From Cynocephalus volans (lineage: Eukaryota; Chordata; Mammalia; Dermoptera; Cynocephalidae): a stretch of DNA of 64,000 bases. The notes below the pieces were generated by a model that did not search any database, had not been told where the DNA came from, and saw only the letters and a list, made by a program, of their open reading frames with translations. Below are positions 39,020 through 49,597 of this stretch, piece by piece (positions within the stretch are counted from its first letter, which is position 1; each line of letters starts with the position of its first letter). The DNA is taken from assembly GCF_027409185.1 (NCBI RefSeq), contig NC_084462.1, positions 29,425,577 through 29,489,576 on the forward strand, in the 5' to 3' direction. The translations under genes and the position numbers were made by a program.

Positions 39020-39201
39020 CAGTGGCTCTCAGAGCAAGGCCCCTGGACCAACAGCCTCAGCAGCACCTGGGAACTAAGAAATGCAGATTCCCAGGCCGCA
39101 GCCACACCTAGTGACTCAGAGACTCTGGGGGCCCAGCAATCTCTTTTTAATAAGTTCTCCAGCATTTCTGATGCAAACTCGCTTGAGCCTGAGAACCTTT
39201 A
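39020..39201 (+). mobile_element. MER5A-type hAT-Charlie element
   Basis: Starts CAGTGGCTCTCAGAGC and ends CTTGAGCCTGAGAACC, the MER5A termini. Internal phrases AGCACCTGGGAACTAAGAAA and CCCAGCAATCTCTTTTTAAT fit. The flanking 8-mers TGCTGGAA (39012-39019) and TGCTAGCA (39202-39209) match at 6 of 8, consistent with the 8-bp hAT TSD. Confidence 0.85.
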
Positions 39202-39993
39202 TGCTAGCAGGATGTCTCCAAGCCCAGCAGATATTTAGTATGCATAGATCTTGACAAGCGTTAAGCTGTTTAAATAAAATAAAATCCCTTCACATCTTAA
39301 CAAACTCAGTAGTAGTCATGGCTGGGACTTTAGTACTTTCCTCGCGGTTCAATCCAATCTTGTTTGCTATTAAAATATCTCTTCCTGTGTCTTTGGAAAT
39401 ATCGGAAGCCACTATGTACAGTTAGAAAATGTCACTTTGTAAATTTACAAATCACAGCAAACTTTTTTTTCTTTTTTTGAGATGGGAGAGATGGAGAAGG
39501 GAGGCCCATTGAAAAATTACAGGCATGTTAATTGTAGTTTGTAGCTTCCCGGTGACAATGTTTTATTTTGGGGCCCTTTACGACTTTTATCAGAAACAAG
39601 AGCTTTTTGTTACTGTTTCTTGTCCCAGGAGTTTAAAAAGAACGGATTTTCTGTCAGAAGAGATTGGAATCAATTGCAGTCTTCCCTTCTAGATAGTGCT
39701 AAAACATTTATTTAAGAGTTTAGCTGCTCGCCTGGCCTTTTCTGTATTCTGAATGGCTTGTCCAACAAAATAAAATTCATTCATGCCTTTGCTCCTTTTG
39801 TTATTGACAAAGCACACACTTTATGTAACTCAAAGCCAGAATCCTGTCTTCTGGGAAAACTTCTCTCTAAACTTGTCTGGAAGATTTTATTGCACTTTTT
39901 TATACCAGCTCAAGAACACTTGAATGGGAAATCCGGGGGTGAAGGGGAACCAGGGTCTGGGCCTAAACTGGTGATTTGAGAAGGCCAGTGGTG
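39202..39993. other. Non-repetitive block, candidate conserved non-coding element
   Basis: No repeat is recognised from 39,240 to 39,993. 39,570-39,850 has a dense set of transcription-factor-like words (TTTACGACTTTTAT, CTTTTGTTATTGACAAAG). No coding potential is convincing. Conservation has not been tested. Confidence 0.35.
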
Positions 39994-40084
39994 GGTTGGC
40001 CAGTTAGCTCGGTTGGTTAGACCAAGGTCAGGGGTTCAAGTCTCCATGCTGGGGAGCCACTCAAAGAAAAAAAAAAAAAGAAAG
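39994..40084 (+). mobile_element. tRNA-Ile-derived SINE monomer with internal deletion
   Basis: GGCCAGTTAGCTCGGTTGG gives the A box and AAGGTCAGGGGTTCAAG the B box, followed by a short poly(A) tail. The D-loop-to-anticodon segment between GGTTGGTTAG and ACCAAGGTC is missing. A TSD was not identified. Confidence 0.8.
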
Positions 40085-40295
40085 ATCAATGGGCAAAAGT
40101 GGGAGAAGCTCCTTTCCCTCTATAGGGTCCAGACTATTCTGGATTCTTCATCAGAATATCAGAGTTGAGCAGACTGGTTTCCAGAGTAATGGAGTCATGT
40201 TTCACCCCTTCTAGAAAGCTTAGCTGCTCGTTTTCATTTATATATAAAACAGCAATTTGAATACATTGATGTAAAAGGATAGAGCTTTCTTTCTT

Positions 40296-40489
40296 TTTTT
40301 TTTTTTTTTTTGTCTTTTTTTGTGACCAGCCACACCACGCTCAGCCAGTGAGCGCACCTTTTGTGACCAGCCACACCACGCTCAGCCAGTGAGTGCACCG
40401 GTCATCCCTATATAGGATCCGAACCCACGACGGGAGCGCTACTGCGCTCCCAGCGCCGCACTCTCCTGAGTGTGCCACAGGGTCGGCCC
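40296..40489 (-). mobile_element. Multimeric tRNA-derived SINE (t-SINE), antisense
   Basis: Left T-run is the A-tail. The minus strand then reads two tRNA-related units joined by TATATAGGGATGACCGGTGC. A block beginning GTGACCAGCCACACCACGC is present twice (about 40,321-40,358 and 40,361-40,399), so the element is duplicated internally. It is bounded by AGAGCTTTCTTTCTT (40281-40295) and AGGGCTTTCTTTCTT (40490-40504), one mismatch in 15, at a TTCTT/AA site. The head-to-tail architecture points to dermopteran t-SINEs. Confidence 0.85.
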
Positions 40490-40504
40490 AGGGCTTTCTT
40501 TCTT

Positions 40505-41400
40505 AAAGACACTTGTTCTTCATCAGGTGATGATAATGTTGGCTTTGTTCGTTGTACGGTGTGCTCCAAACGTTGCATTGTTTTGAATCCTGAAAGCCAC
40601 TTGACAAAGCAAATATTCCTATTTTATAGATAAGGTAACCAAGGGAGGCCCATGGGAATGAGGGATTGACTCCGGAGGAAACCCCTGGGAAGAGGGGTGT
40701 GTGCTTTAACCCTGACTCTGCCTGGCTCTGTCCTTTCTAAGATCCCACCCTAGGAAAATGCCATCTCCGTTTATATAAGGAAATCTGGTCCCTGCTCTTC
40801 TGCAGGTGTCCGGAATACAGAGTCCCTTTGCCACCCAGAGGAAATGGATCATAGGGCAGGTTGCAGATGAGGGGGCTGAGGAGATGCAGCTTCTGTATGA
40901 GGTCCTGACTCATCTGTGTGAATTCCCTTAACACTGGACAGAAAAGACTCTTACAGTCCTTAGACCTCTTTGTTAGAAAACAAACTAAAAAGATAATTCA
41001 TTTTAAAAATTGAGTTTAGCAATTTTCTTGAGACCAAATCTCTGGACAAAGATATTTTTTCGTAGTTTGGATCAAAATATCCTGTACCTGTACAAGTGTT
41101 TTCTGAACCAGCAAACGGGACTGTGTATGCTGAAGAGCATGGACGTGCTCATGGGGCACAGGATTGGAGAGTCAGAAGCCCAGATGATGGTGAAGGTGAG
41201 GTTGACATGTCCATGAAGGACATCGGCGTGTTGAGGAAAGAGTTCTGAAGAACATTCTGACTGAAGCCAATTGTAAATGGAGCAGACTGCTAAACACAGC
41301 GCCAGCAAATTATCAGGCAGTCTGTTCATTAGATAATTAAGTGTTGCTTAGAAATTAGGTAACTGGCATCTAACTAAAGATCTGAAAGAGTGAGGTAGAA
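40505..41400. other. Unassigned, with MIR-like segment
   Basis: 40,540-40,720 resembles a decayed antisense MIR (TTTTATAGATAAGGTAACCA). 40,720-41,400 has no visible gene or repeat. The overlapping opposite-strand frames at 41,010-41,329 lack splice context. Confidence 0.45.
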
Positions 41401-42162
41401 TTGACTTCCCATGGTTTAGAGGAAAGCAGGTGTGTCCAGCCCAGTGTCGTCTCCTTTACGAGTCTGTTGTCTACCTGGGAAAGGAGGCTGGGATGACCCC
41501 ACCAGAGCTCAGTGTCCACAGACTATGCTGAGTCATTTTCTTGTCTCTGACATTGCTTTTCTCTGAGTGTCTCGTTGATGCCAACCTTCACCTACATCTT
41601 AGTCCTTTTCTCTGTGTGACATCTCTAGCTGATGCCAGAACTTTTTGTTCTCAGCTCCCAAAGTCTAGAGCTGCACTTTGGGCTTCTTATTGGGGGGACT
41701 CCTTCTTGAAGGACAAGAATGGTTACTCCCCACCTCCTCAGTCACCACGGTTACTGAGAATGGTTACTCAAGAATGGTTACTCTCCTCCAACCTCCTGTG
41801 CTGTCTTTACAGAAAGCCCCTGCTGGTCGTGGTCCAGCCCTGGACCAAATCCACAGCAGCCCTTCGTGGGTGCAGGGGAAGATCTGGGGATCCTCAGGAA
41901 ATTCTCTCACTCTCACCTGCAGGTGAGAGCTTCAGGGGCTCCTGCCTCAGGAAATGCAGAGTCTAGTCGGCTGATAAGCCAGAAAGGGGTCCAACTAAAG
42001 GGGTCCAAGCCGATCGCAAATGGCAGGAACCAGAACAGTGAACAGAGGGGCTGGTTGATGGAAAGCAGGAAGCAGGTCTGGAATTTGCCTGCAATAAGAA
42101 CCCCGAAGATATGTACAATCAACTTTGTTACAATAAAAAAAAAAAAGAAAAAAAAAAAAAAG
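41401..42162 (+). mobile_element. Poly(A)-tailed insertion with L1-like 3' terminus
   Basis: The last bases before the tail (GATATGTACAATCAACTTTG) are the sense counterpart of L1 3' ends seen antisense at 10,560 and 28,080. A near-pure A tail follows to 42,162. The body upstream is not L1 coding sequence. It carries the word GAATGGTTACTC three times (41,717-41,782) and a segment with strong splice-like borders (41,813-41,922). The 5' boundary and TSD are not resolved. It could be a composite non-autonomous retroelement or an L1 with a transduced sequence. Confidence 0.4.
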
Positions 42163-42744
42163 AAGTGCTTTCTGCTGGCGGTGAAACGGCAATTGCATGG
42201 TTTTGAAGAACCAAGCAAGAACTCAGACACACCATGTGTGCAGCCCATGATCCCAACCCACAGACACCTGTACAGCTACAATGTCCCTCTTTCTCCACAG
42301 CATGTGACAGGGTAAAAAAACAAACAACAACAATAAAGAATCCAAAACAAAATAAAAACAATAACACCAGAACTAAGAACAGGAAATTGGCCAGGGAGGC
42401 ATAACACTGCTCTTCCTCACTGGCGGTTCTTTCTGCCTGTGCAGATACACCAGCCTAGCACTGCTCCAGCCGGCTGCTTCCAAGTAGCTGGAGGAATTTC
42501 TATGTCAAATTGGCCTCCAGGTGAGAAAAAGACTTTTTGAATTTAAGCTAAAGTAAGTCAGGTGATTTTAAAATAAATGTTCTAATCAGGGGCTATGGTT
42601 ATGCTTCAAATAAATATGAAAAAGTGAAAAAGAAACCACATTATAACATACTTAAGGATTATTCTAAAGGAAAAATTTATATAATGCAATAATTATAAGT
42701 AGAAAATTTCTAAAAAACTACGAAAACTGTTCATAGGCATCAGA
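42163..42744. other. Unassigned, with A-rich tract
   Basis: An A-rich stretch at 42,313-42,363 could be another retroelement tail. No gene is supported. Confidence 0.4.
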
Positions 42745-42900
42745 AACAGATATGGTTTAAATCTTGGTTTTGCCACCTATGAAATGAAAGACTTTGGAAA
42801 AATCCTTCTCCACTGTAAGTCTCAGTTTTATTTTCTGGAGAAAATGTATACTCTACATATTCCAGATAACAAAGATGAAATCACACAAGATAAGCATGCA
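42745..42900 (+). repeat. Decayed MIR SINE
   Basis: ATCTTGGTTTTGCCACCTAT followed by GACTTTGGAAAAATCCTTC and TAAGTCTCAGTTTTATTTTC is the MIR core in sense. Confidence 0.65.
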
Positions 42901-45454
42901 TCTGGCTCAGCTTGTCACTTAGAGTAGGTATTGTTTTTTCTGCTTGCAGCCTTTAAAAATGAGTCGTTGTACCTTATTTTTTTGCTAGGCCAGAAGTGTG
43001 GGGGTGCTTGGGGTGCTAAATATGTCAGCGTCCTTGAGCAGGAAAACTGGGTCTTGCAAATTTTAGCTTATGCTACTGTAGCATCAAGTGACAAGTGCCA
43101 GAGGGGAGAGAGTGGGGATGTCATCATTACCTCTGAGCCATCTTTGGCTCACGTGTCAGGGGAACTGACTCCTACTTTATCTACAAGGCCATGTCTTGTG
43201 TAGTGAATGTATGTTACAAGTCTTAAGAAAACATCATGTTTATAAATGGTTAGATTGATTATGAGAATAAAAACCTCGTTTAAATCCGTGGCCACACACC
43301 TGTGCTGTAGTTTGGCTTCAAGGCATTTTCTTCTTTGGAGCAGAGTACTTAAACTGTCTAAGCCCCTTTTAAAGTAAAGGCTGGGACTCAGTGCTTCAAA
43401 AATGTTACTTTGTTAGCTTTGGCAACACCATGAAGTTATTCTTACCTCCATTTCTTTGATGAGGAATTTAACCACAGAGCATGGAAGGGATTTGCCTAAA
43501 GCCACGCAGATAACAGGTGGCTGAGTTTGATGAGACCTAAGCTGTCTTGGTCATAGTAGACTGAGTTCATCAGACTTTTTGGAGAGCGTCATGTCAGGGA
43601 GAGTATGGGGCTTAGAGAAGAGGGGAGTTCCTAGGAAAAGGGAAGCCAAGGCTGGGCTGGAGACCATTGAAGGGCTGAGCGTTGCCAGGCACATTACTTG
43701 ATAATATTAATTCAGCTAGAATGTGGGGGAGGTGTCTGATTCCAGGGCTGGGGAAAGAAAAGTACAAGAGGACCTCACAACATCGTGCTATGCAATAGCA
43801 TACAACAGTCCTCAAAAAGTGAGGGGACACATAGAAAGACACAGGTGCCAGCTTAAAAGAATTCCCACTGGCCAAATCTGGAACAATGTGAGCATCAGAT
43901 GGAGTAAAATCAGAATTCTTGAATCTGTAATGATAACAAACAAACAGACAGGAAGATAAAGTTCTCTCTTGCAATGGAAAGCCAAGTAATAAATGGAGAA
44001 AGCACAAAGCAGGTAGAAAATCATCAGAGTAACAACTGATTTTGTTAAAAATTGAAAATGGATGCTAAAACTAGGCTGAAGGCTGGATGAAGAATGAAAT
44101 ATTTATATAGTCTCAAAGTACCCCTTCACAAAGTAGTCATTAAAATGGAAAAATAATGAACTTTATAGTCAGTGAAGAAACTTGGGGACACCATCATAAG
44201 CCAAGTGGTTAAGGTTAACATCATGAAAAAAGAGACAACCTGACCTCACCAGTGATATTAGGAACCAGACACCTACTAGGGGAACTAATCTCTCACTTTG
44301 GGGGACATTAAAGTTGTCCGAGGTCACGCAGCTCAAATGTAGCAACAGAAGATTTAAATTCAGATCTGTCTGGCTTCAAAACAGAAGGCATTTCTGTTTT
44401 TTTCCCCTACAGCCTGGATCTAAAGGGTGTTTCTGGTCATAGTGACTAATGTCTACACAGTGGCTGGGCAGAACAGACAATGAAGCAAGAGGAGACATAG
44501 TTAGAAGTCACCGAAATGCCAGGGAGGGAAGGGGGCAGTCACATGATCTGAAAGATGGCACAATAATGTCCTTGCTCCTTGGATACAGAGATATCCTCTT
44601 CTACCACCTGATGACGTTCTGATTCTAGAGGAAATGCAAAAGAAACATGCTGAATATTCATTGCCTATCATACAATGTACTGAGTTGTAATGAGGATTTA
44701 CTGGACAATGCGCTAAGTGACAAACTAGATGCAGCAGAAAGGATGGATAGTTAATTATATGGTCAATTGCTCATCCATATTTACAAAACAATATTACAGG
44801 ATTATTTTCACCTTGCAAAACAAATCCATTTGGATAAATCAATATTATTTCCCATTACAGTTCCTAATCTCCACTCAGGGAAAAAAGCACTAAGAGTCAG
44901 GCAAATCTAATACTCTACTCAAGATAATTGGAAAGAATCATACCCGAGAATAGCCCTTAAAGAAAAAGCCTGGTTAAGAAGTATTTGATAGCAATCAGAG
45001 GATGCTGCTAGAGATCAGAGAGCGTCCCCAGAGGGGGTATATTAATATCCTTAATGGAATGTGATTTTTGCTACAGAGAGAGATATTTCTGACTAAAATT
45101 TTCTGCATTTTTTAGTTGCAAATTAAGTCATTCTTTGCACTTGGGATAAACTCAGCAGAAATGCCTAGAGAAAATAAATGTCCTTTACATGGCAAAACCA
45201 ATGACTTTGCAATTTATTCAAATGCTTGACACCTGTTCACATTTTTTCCAACTTTAGTGACACCTCATTTATCTCAGGTAGCCACAGAAAGGCATATTCC
45301 ATATAACCGAATTAGATAACTAAAGTCTAAATTTTAAAAACCATTTTGAATATAAATCTTCCTAAATGTGTTAGGCATTTCCCTACATTCTCTTTTTTAA
45401 AAATTATAATAAATTAAGTTGATTTTAAAAAAATCTTTACTTATGGTAAATTCT
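42901..45454. other. Largely unassigned unique sequence with two MIR fragments
   Basis: 43,400-43,560 (GATGAGGAATTTAACCACAG, TTGCCTAAAGCCACGCAGA) and 44,270-44,400 (GAGGTCACGCAGCTCAAATG) are antisense MIR. The remainder has scattered short frames with no recognised domain. 44,590-45,330 is AT-rich and may hold regulatory sequence, but nothing specific is visible. Confidence 0.5.
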
Positions 45455-45838
45455 TCTTATTTTTTACTATTTATTTATTATTTATTTTTATTAAAATATA
45501 TTTTATTGTACATATTTGTGGGGTACAGAGTAGAATATCAATACCCATATGCAATATGTGATGCCCAAATCAGGATAATTAGTATATTCAAGATTACACA
45601 ATGTAATCAATTTTTGTGGCTCTCTACCAGTTTCTCGCTAATCCCCCACCCCTCTTTTCCATCTCTGGTGGCCTCAGTTCTGTTCTCTCCTTTCGAAAGT
45701 TCAATAAATTATTGTGATTATTGTATCTCTCTTTATTTTTTTCTTTATTTGCTTATCATTTTAGCTCCCACTTATGAGTGAGGACATGCAGTATTTCTTT
45801 TTCTGTGCCTGACTTATTTCACTTATAATTTTTTCTAA
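45455..45838 (-). mobile_element. Antisense truncated L1 3' end
   Basis: Antisense L1 3' UTR (TATTTTATTGTACATATTTG, GAATATCAATACCCATATGC) and the ORF2 terminus. It is cut at TTTCTAAGT, where an MST LTR begins. Sequence is close to the 28-kb L1 3' end but lacks its TTCC array. Confidence 0.85.
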
Positions 45839-46245
45839 GTTTGTATTAGTCCTTTTTGTGTTGCTATAAACAGAGTTAACTGAGACTAGGTAATTTATAA
45901 AGAACAGAGGTTTACTTGGCTTATGATTCTGGGACAGCTGCATCTAGCATGGGCCTCAGGCTGCTTCTACTCATGTTGAAAAGTGGCAGGCAGCCAGCAG
46001 GTACAAGAAGATCACATGGCAAGAGGAAGCAAGAGAGAAAAAGAGAGGAGGTGCCAGGGTCCTATAAACAACCAGCTCTCATGGTAACTAACAGAGCGAG
46101 AACTCACTCACTACCCCTCCTCCCCCAGGGAGAGCATTAATCCATTCATGACTGAATCAGTTTCCAACACTGTCACATTGGGGGTCAGATTTCCACATGA
46201 GTTTTGGTGGGGACAACACATCTGAACTTTATCAACTACCATACC
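45839..46245 (-). mobile_element. MST/THE1-type MaLR LTR, antisense
   Basis: Antisense order: TGTATTAGTCCTTTTTGTG, GACTAGGTAATTTATAAAGA, GAGAACTCACTCACTACC, CCACATGAGTTTTGGTGGGG. It lies directly at the truncated end of the L1. Confidence 0.85.
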
Positions 46246-47084
46246 ATTATGGCACCTAAAAATGTTAGCAACATTTCTTTAATATCATAGATTATCTATC
46301 ATGATTGCCCAACTTAGAAATAATTGATTTGTTTGATTTACAATGTAGATAAGACACCAACCCCCTCCCCTTGCATGTGGTTGTTATGGCTCAATCTGTA
46401 GGTTCCTCTTCCCTCGTTTTTCTTCCTAGCAATTTACTTGTTGAAAAAAACATGTCCTTGCCCTTTAGAGTATCCTATGTTTTGGAGTGTGTTGATTGCA
46501 TCCCATGGTGTCATTTAACATCTTCCTCTGTCTCCTGTAGTTCCTACAACCTGGTAGTTATGTTATGCTTTCCGAACAGTGGATTTCCAGGCCCCACTCC
46601 AAAACCTTACTTGGACTGATGTGGGTGCTGGGATGTCTCTTTCCTAGGAACCCCAGGTGAGTCTGTCTTCATCTTGGAAAACACCAACCTATCTGGCCCC
46701 TTTAAGAGCCACAAATCTGCCTCAGTCACACCAAGTATCGAGAGAGGTTGTGGTGGGTTAACTGAGACTCTCAGTTGGGACCGTACCTCTTTCCTCTAAG
46801 CCAGGTTAGGAGAACATCTTAAGTTATCAGGACCCTTCCTGGCCTTGAAGGTATGTGTATCAGGGGGAGGAGCAGCAGTTGGGCGGCCATAGTCCCTAAG
46901 GACGTGTGTGCTGTCCACGGGGTGGTGGCTTTGCCTGGGCTGAGGGCTATGAGTGGCTGAGAGTGTCACCTCCTGTTCTGGGCTGCTGAGGCAGGTGTGC
47001 TGTTTCTTCTCTGCTGAATGCTCGCCCACCCCCACTCCCCAGGACCAACTGTCCCCTCAACTGCTGAGACATTCCACAGGTAAC
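46246..47084. other. Unassigned; old unclassified repeat at about 46370-46620
   Basis: The phrase CATCCCATGGTGTCATTTAA and its neighbours recall an ancient dispersed repeat whose family I cannot name. 46,640-47,084 is unassigned. Confidence 0.4.
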
Positions 47085-47700
47085 AGCCAGCACCATGGCA
47101 CACAGCACTCATCAGAGTGATCTTTTTAGCATTTACGTCAGATCTCTTCCCTACCCTGTTCAAGTTCTTCTCATGACTTTCCATCACACTTAAAGTGAGA
47201 TCCACTCTGCTCACTACAGCAGACAAGGCCTGCTGTGGTCTGGCCCCAGCTTACTTCTCCAGCCACACCTTTCAGCCCTCTCTGTCCTTCCTGCCTGGCC
47301 AGTCTAGCCTTTTGCTGGTCCTAGGATAGGTCAGGCTCATTCGTAGCTCAGGTCTTTGCACTTGATGTTTCCTCTAGGAAGGCTCTCCTCCCAGCTCCTC
47401 GTGGCACTCCCTCACTCCCATCTCTGCTGAGATATCACCTTCTCAAAGAAGCCTTCCCTGATGGCCTTGTGTCACACAGCACCCTTCATCACTCTGTCCT
47501 CGTGTCCTGTTTGATTTTTCCTTATAGCAATTTTAACTACCTGCAATTATGTTTTTCCTATTTGTCTATTCCTCTAGCTTGTGGGAGCCTTGAGGAGAGG
47601 GGCTTCTATCATCTCATTAACCAACATATCCCAAGCGACGACCACAGTTCTTGGTATATAACAGGTGCTCAATAAATGTGTTGAATAAATGGGTCGACGG
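47085..47700 (+). mobile_element. L2 LINE 3' end, sense
   Basis: Classic L2 phrases in order: CTCATGACTTTCCATCAC, GGTCTGGCCCCAGCTTACTT, AGGTCTTTGCACTTGATGTT, AAGAAGCCTTCCCTGATGGC, AACAGGTGCTCAATAAATGT. Well preserved for an L2. Confidence 0.9.
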
Positions 47701-47989
47701 ATGGGTGGGTAGGTTGATGAGACAGCGTCTTCCCAGTCCGGCCCTCCTCTCCTAACACACGCGCACACTCTCATCGGGCTCTCCCGTTTCTTAAAGGACC
47801 GTCTGTCTGGGTCCTGCCCCTGCTCAGAGGCGTCCTGTCAGGAGTCACACGGTTAGAAGCTACGTCCCAGTATCCTTTCTGAAGGCAGAACATCTTACAG
47901 GACCGGGTCCTTCATGTGGGAACGTACTTCAAGGGAACAGGGAGGTTTGGGGCTTGGCTGTGTGGAAAAACTGGATGTCAAGTCACACA

Positions 47990-48581
47990 CTATTCCAGAA
48001 AATAATTTTATTAAGCAATAGGAACCCCACTGGGTCATGAACGGCTGGTAATAAGGCAGCGTGTGAGCCTCAGAGGGACGTTGGTCAGCTTTCTCCACAC
48101 TGTTCCTGCTCCAGTTCTCCCTGGGTGTCTTTATTTTGCCTCCTGAGACCCCAGGCTGGAGGCTCCCTGGGAAGCTGCAGATTGCTGCTTTCAGTCGCAG
48201 GAAGCCCAGCCCCTCCTGGTGTGTGCTGGTGATTGGTGCCAATGACTTAGCGCAGGAGACTGTGTGGTAGAGGTGGCCCTGCTAGGCCACTCTGAACCTT
48301 CTCTCTGCAGTGCAGACTTTCTTGTGTTCAAGAAAGGAGGACTCTAGAGGATTGAGCAGAGGAACGTCAGTCAGGGTTTTCTTTCAGGCCAGCTTCCGTC
48401 CTGGGATCTTCAAAACAGCCTCTTCAGACCTCGTTTCTGAGGCTCCTTGCCCGTGGTCAGTTAGGATGGAAGGGGCTCCAGGCTGAGGACGGCTCAGGCA
48501 GATTGGATTTCCAGTGGTTGGTAGAGGAGGTCATGGCAGAAGAGGCATTAGCTGTCTGAGGCTGTTAAACTACACAGAGGC
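47990..48581 (-). other. 3' UTR and poly(A) site of the 48.6-48.97 kb exon
   Basis: Downstream of the stop (minus strand) about 570 nt follow without a recognised repeat, then AATAAA at 48,012-48,007. A GTGTGTGACTTG-type GU-rich element lies just beyond. An earlier AATAAA is at about 48,139-48,134. This is the arrangement expected of a real cleavage and polyadenylation site. Confidence 0.5.
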
Positions 48582-48973
48582 TCAGCCAGCAAGCTTCTGC
48601 GGGGCCAGCCTCTTGCCACCATGCCACAAGCGCCCAATTTTGGGGCTAGGACAACCTAGGTCCATGTCTGGCTTAGCTGGAGCTCGAGGTCTCTTGGGAG
48701 CCCATCTGGGGGCTGGCTTCTCCGCTTCGGCCTTTGCTGGGGTGGCCAAAGGAGCATCCCCATAGAGCCGGTAGCCGCCAACCAGGCAGTACGTCTCCCC
48801 ATGCCAGCCCACCTGGGCTTCTCCACAGCCTCGGTAAAGGACGTGGTAGTGGGCACGGTAAGTGGACATGGTAGTGGACGTGGTAGAGGATGTGGTACAG
48901 GATGTGGTAGAGGACACGGTAGAGGACACGGTAGAGGACACGGTAGGTGGAGGAGGAGGAGTGGGAGGCACAG
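48582..48973 (-). CDS. Terminal coding exon of an unrecognised gene (partial)
   Basis: Minus-strand exon of 392 nt: two bases completing a split codon, 129 codons and TGA. The acceptor is strong (TTTGTTTCTCTTTCCACAG). The translated segment starts VPPTPPPPP, then a Ser/Thr-rich tract of four-residue units (TVSS, TTSS, TMST). A compact part containing GCGEAQVGWHGETYC and GGYRLYGDAP follows, and then a Lys/Arg/Pro-rich tail ending QKLAG. The basic tail could be nuclear, but that is inference. Downstream a 3' UTR and AATAAA follow. No upstream exon was found within the window. The reading frame also stays open on the opposite strand because of the 12-bp repeat. I do not recognise the family. A processed or unprocessed pseudogene cannot be excluded. 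Confidence 0.55.
48833..48946. repeat. 12-bp coding minisatellite
   Basis: Nine to ten imperfect copies of a 12-bp unit (plus strand GAGGACACGGTA and variants). The three distal copies are nearly identical and the proximal ones diverge. The unit is a multiple of three, so copy changes keep the frame and only lengthen the Ser/Thr tract. Confidence 0.9.
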
Positions 48974-49489
48974 CTGTGGAAAGAGAAACAAAACTGGTCA
49001 GTCGTTTGTGCTTTCTACATTGTGCTGTCAAGCCCTCCCCTCTCACATATCTTCCTGTTTCTGCCTGAAGCCCTCTCATCTGCTTGGCGCCCCAAGCACA
49101 GCCTCGGCCCGTCACCTCCGTGGGTCCCCTAGAGAAGGAGCACTGGCTGCACAGGCAATTCCGGGGAGCCGATGGCAGCAGCGGGAGATCAGAATATCTG
49201 TTTCCCGTTCCCGGAGACAACAGTAGAACCTCAAAACAATTGCAGTCAGGACCCCCTCAGTCTGTCCCTTTCACAACTGAGAAAACATTTCTTAAGGTCT
49301 GTCACTTCAGAGGCTTTAATGGAAATGGTTTTCAAGATTCGGAAACGATCTAATATAAATCGGTTAGTCTCAAGTCAATATTCCGGGGCAAAAGAAAAAA
49401 GGGTTAAGAACCCCTCTGACCTTGGCAGCTCTTCTTAGGCCCGTTCGTGCTGCCTGCTTTAACCACACTGAACTCCAGTCCTCTGATAC
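48974..49489. other. Presumed intron upstream of the terminal exon
   Basis: Starts with the acceptor and polypyrimidine tract. No second exon was identified. Open frames on the plus strand are antisense shadows or chance. Confidence 0.4.
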
Positions 49490-49587
49490 CTGTTTTGTTT
49501 TGGGGGGCAGCTGGGCGGTGCAAGGATCTGAACCCTTGACTTTGGTGCCATTACACCGTGTCTAACCAACGTAGATTACAGGCCAGC
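49490..49587 (-). mobile_element. tRNA-Ile-derived SINE monomer, antisense
   Basis: Minus strand has GTTGGTTAGACACGGTGTAA and AAAGTCAAGGGTTCAGATCC (A and B boxes). The perfect 10-bp TSD CCTCTGATAC is at 49480-49489 and 49588-49597. Inserted in the presumed intron. Confidence 0.85.
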
Positions 49588-49597
49588 CCTCTGATAC

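Noticed and set aside
40296..40489. tRNA gene calls in the tRNA-like SINEs (also 7608-7710, 39994-40084, 49490-49587)
   Set aside because: A-tails, TSDs, base changes in the stem regions and tandem structure show they are SINEs.
48974..49220. Upstream extension of the 48.6-kb minus-strand frame to an ATG near 49,220
   Set aside because: It reads through the polypyrimidine tract and acceptor. The extension is probably intron.
48801..49226. Plus-strand frames opposite the 48.6-kb exon (Gly/Arg-rich and Val/Asp-rich)
   Set aside because: They arise because the 12-bp repeat keeps all frames open. Splice signals, stop and poly(A) site favour the minus strand.
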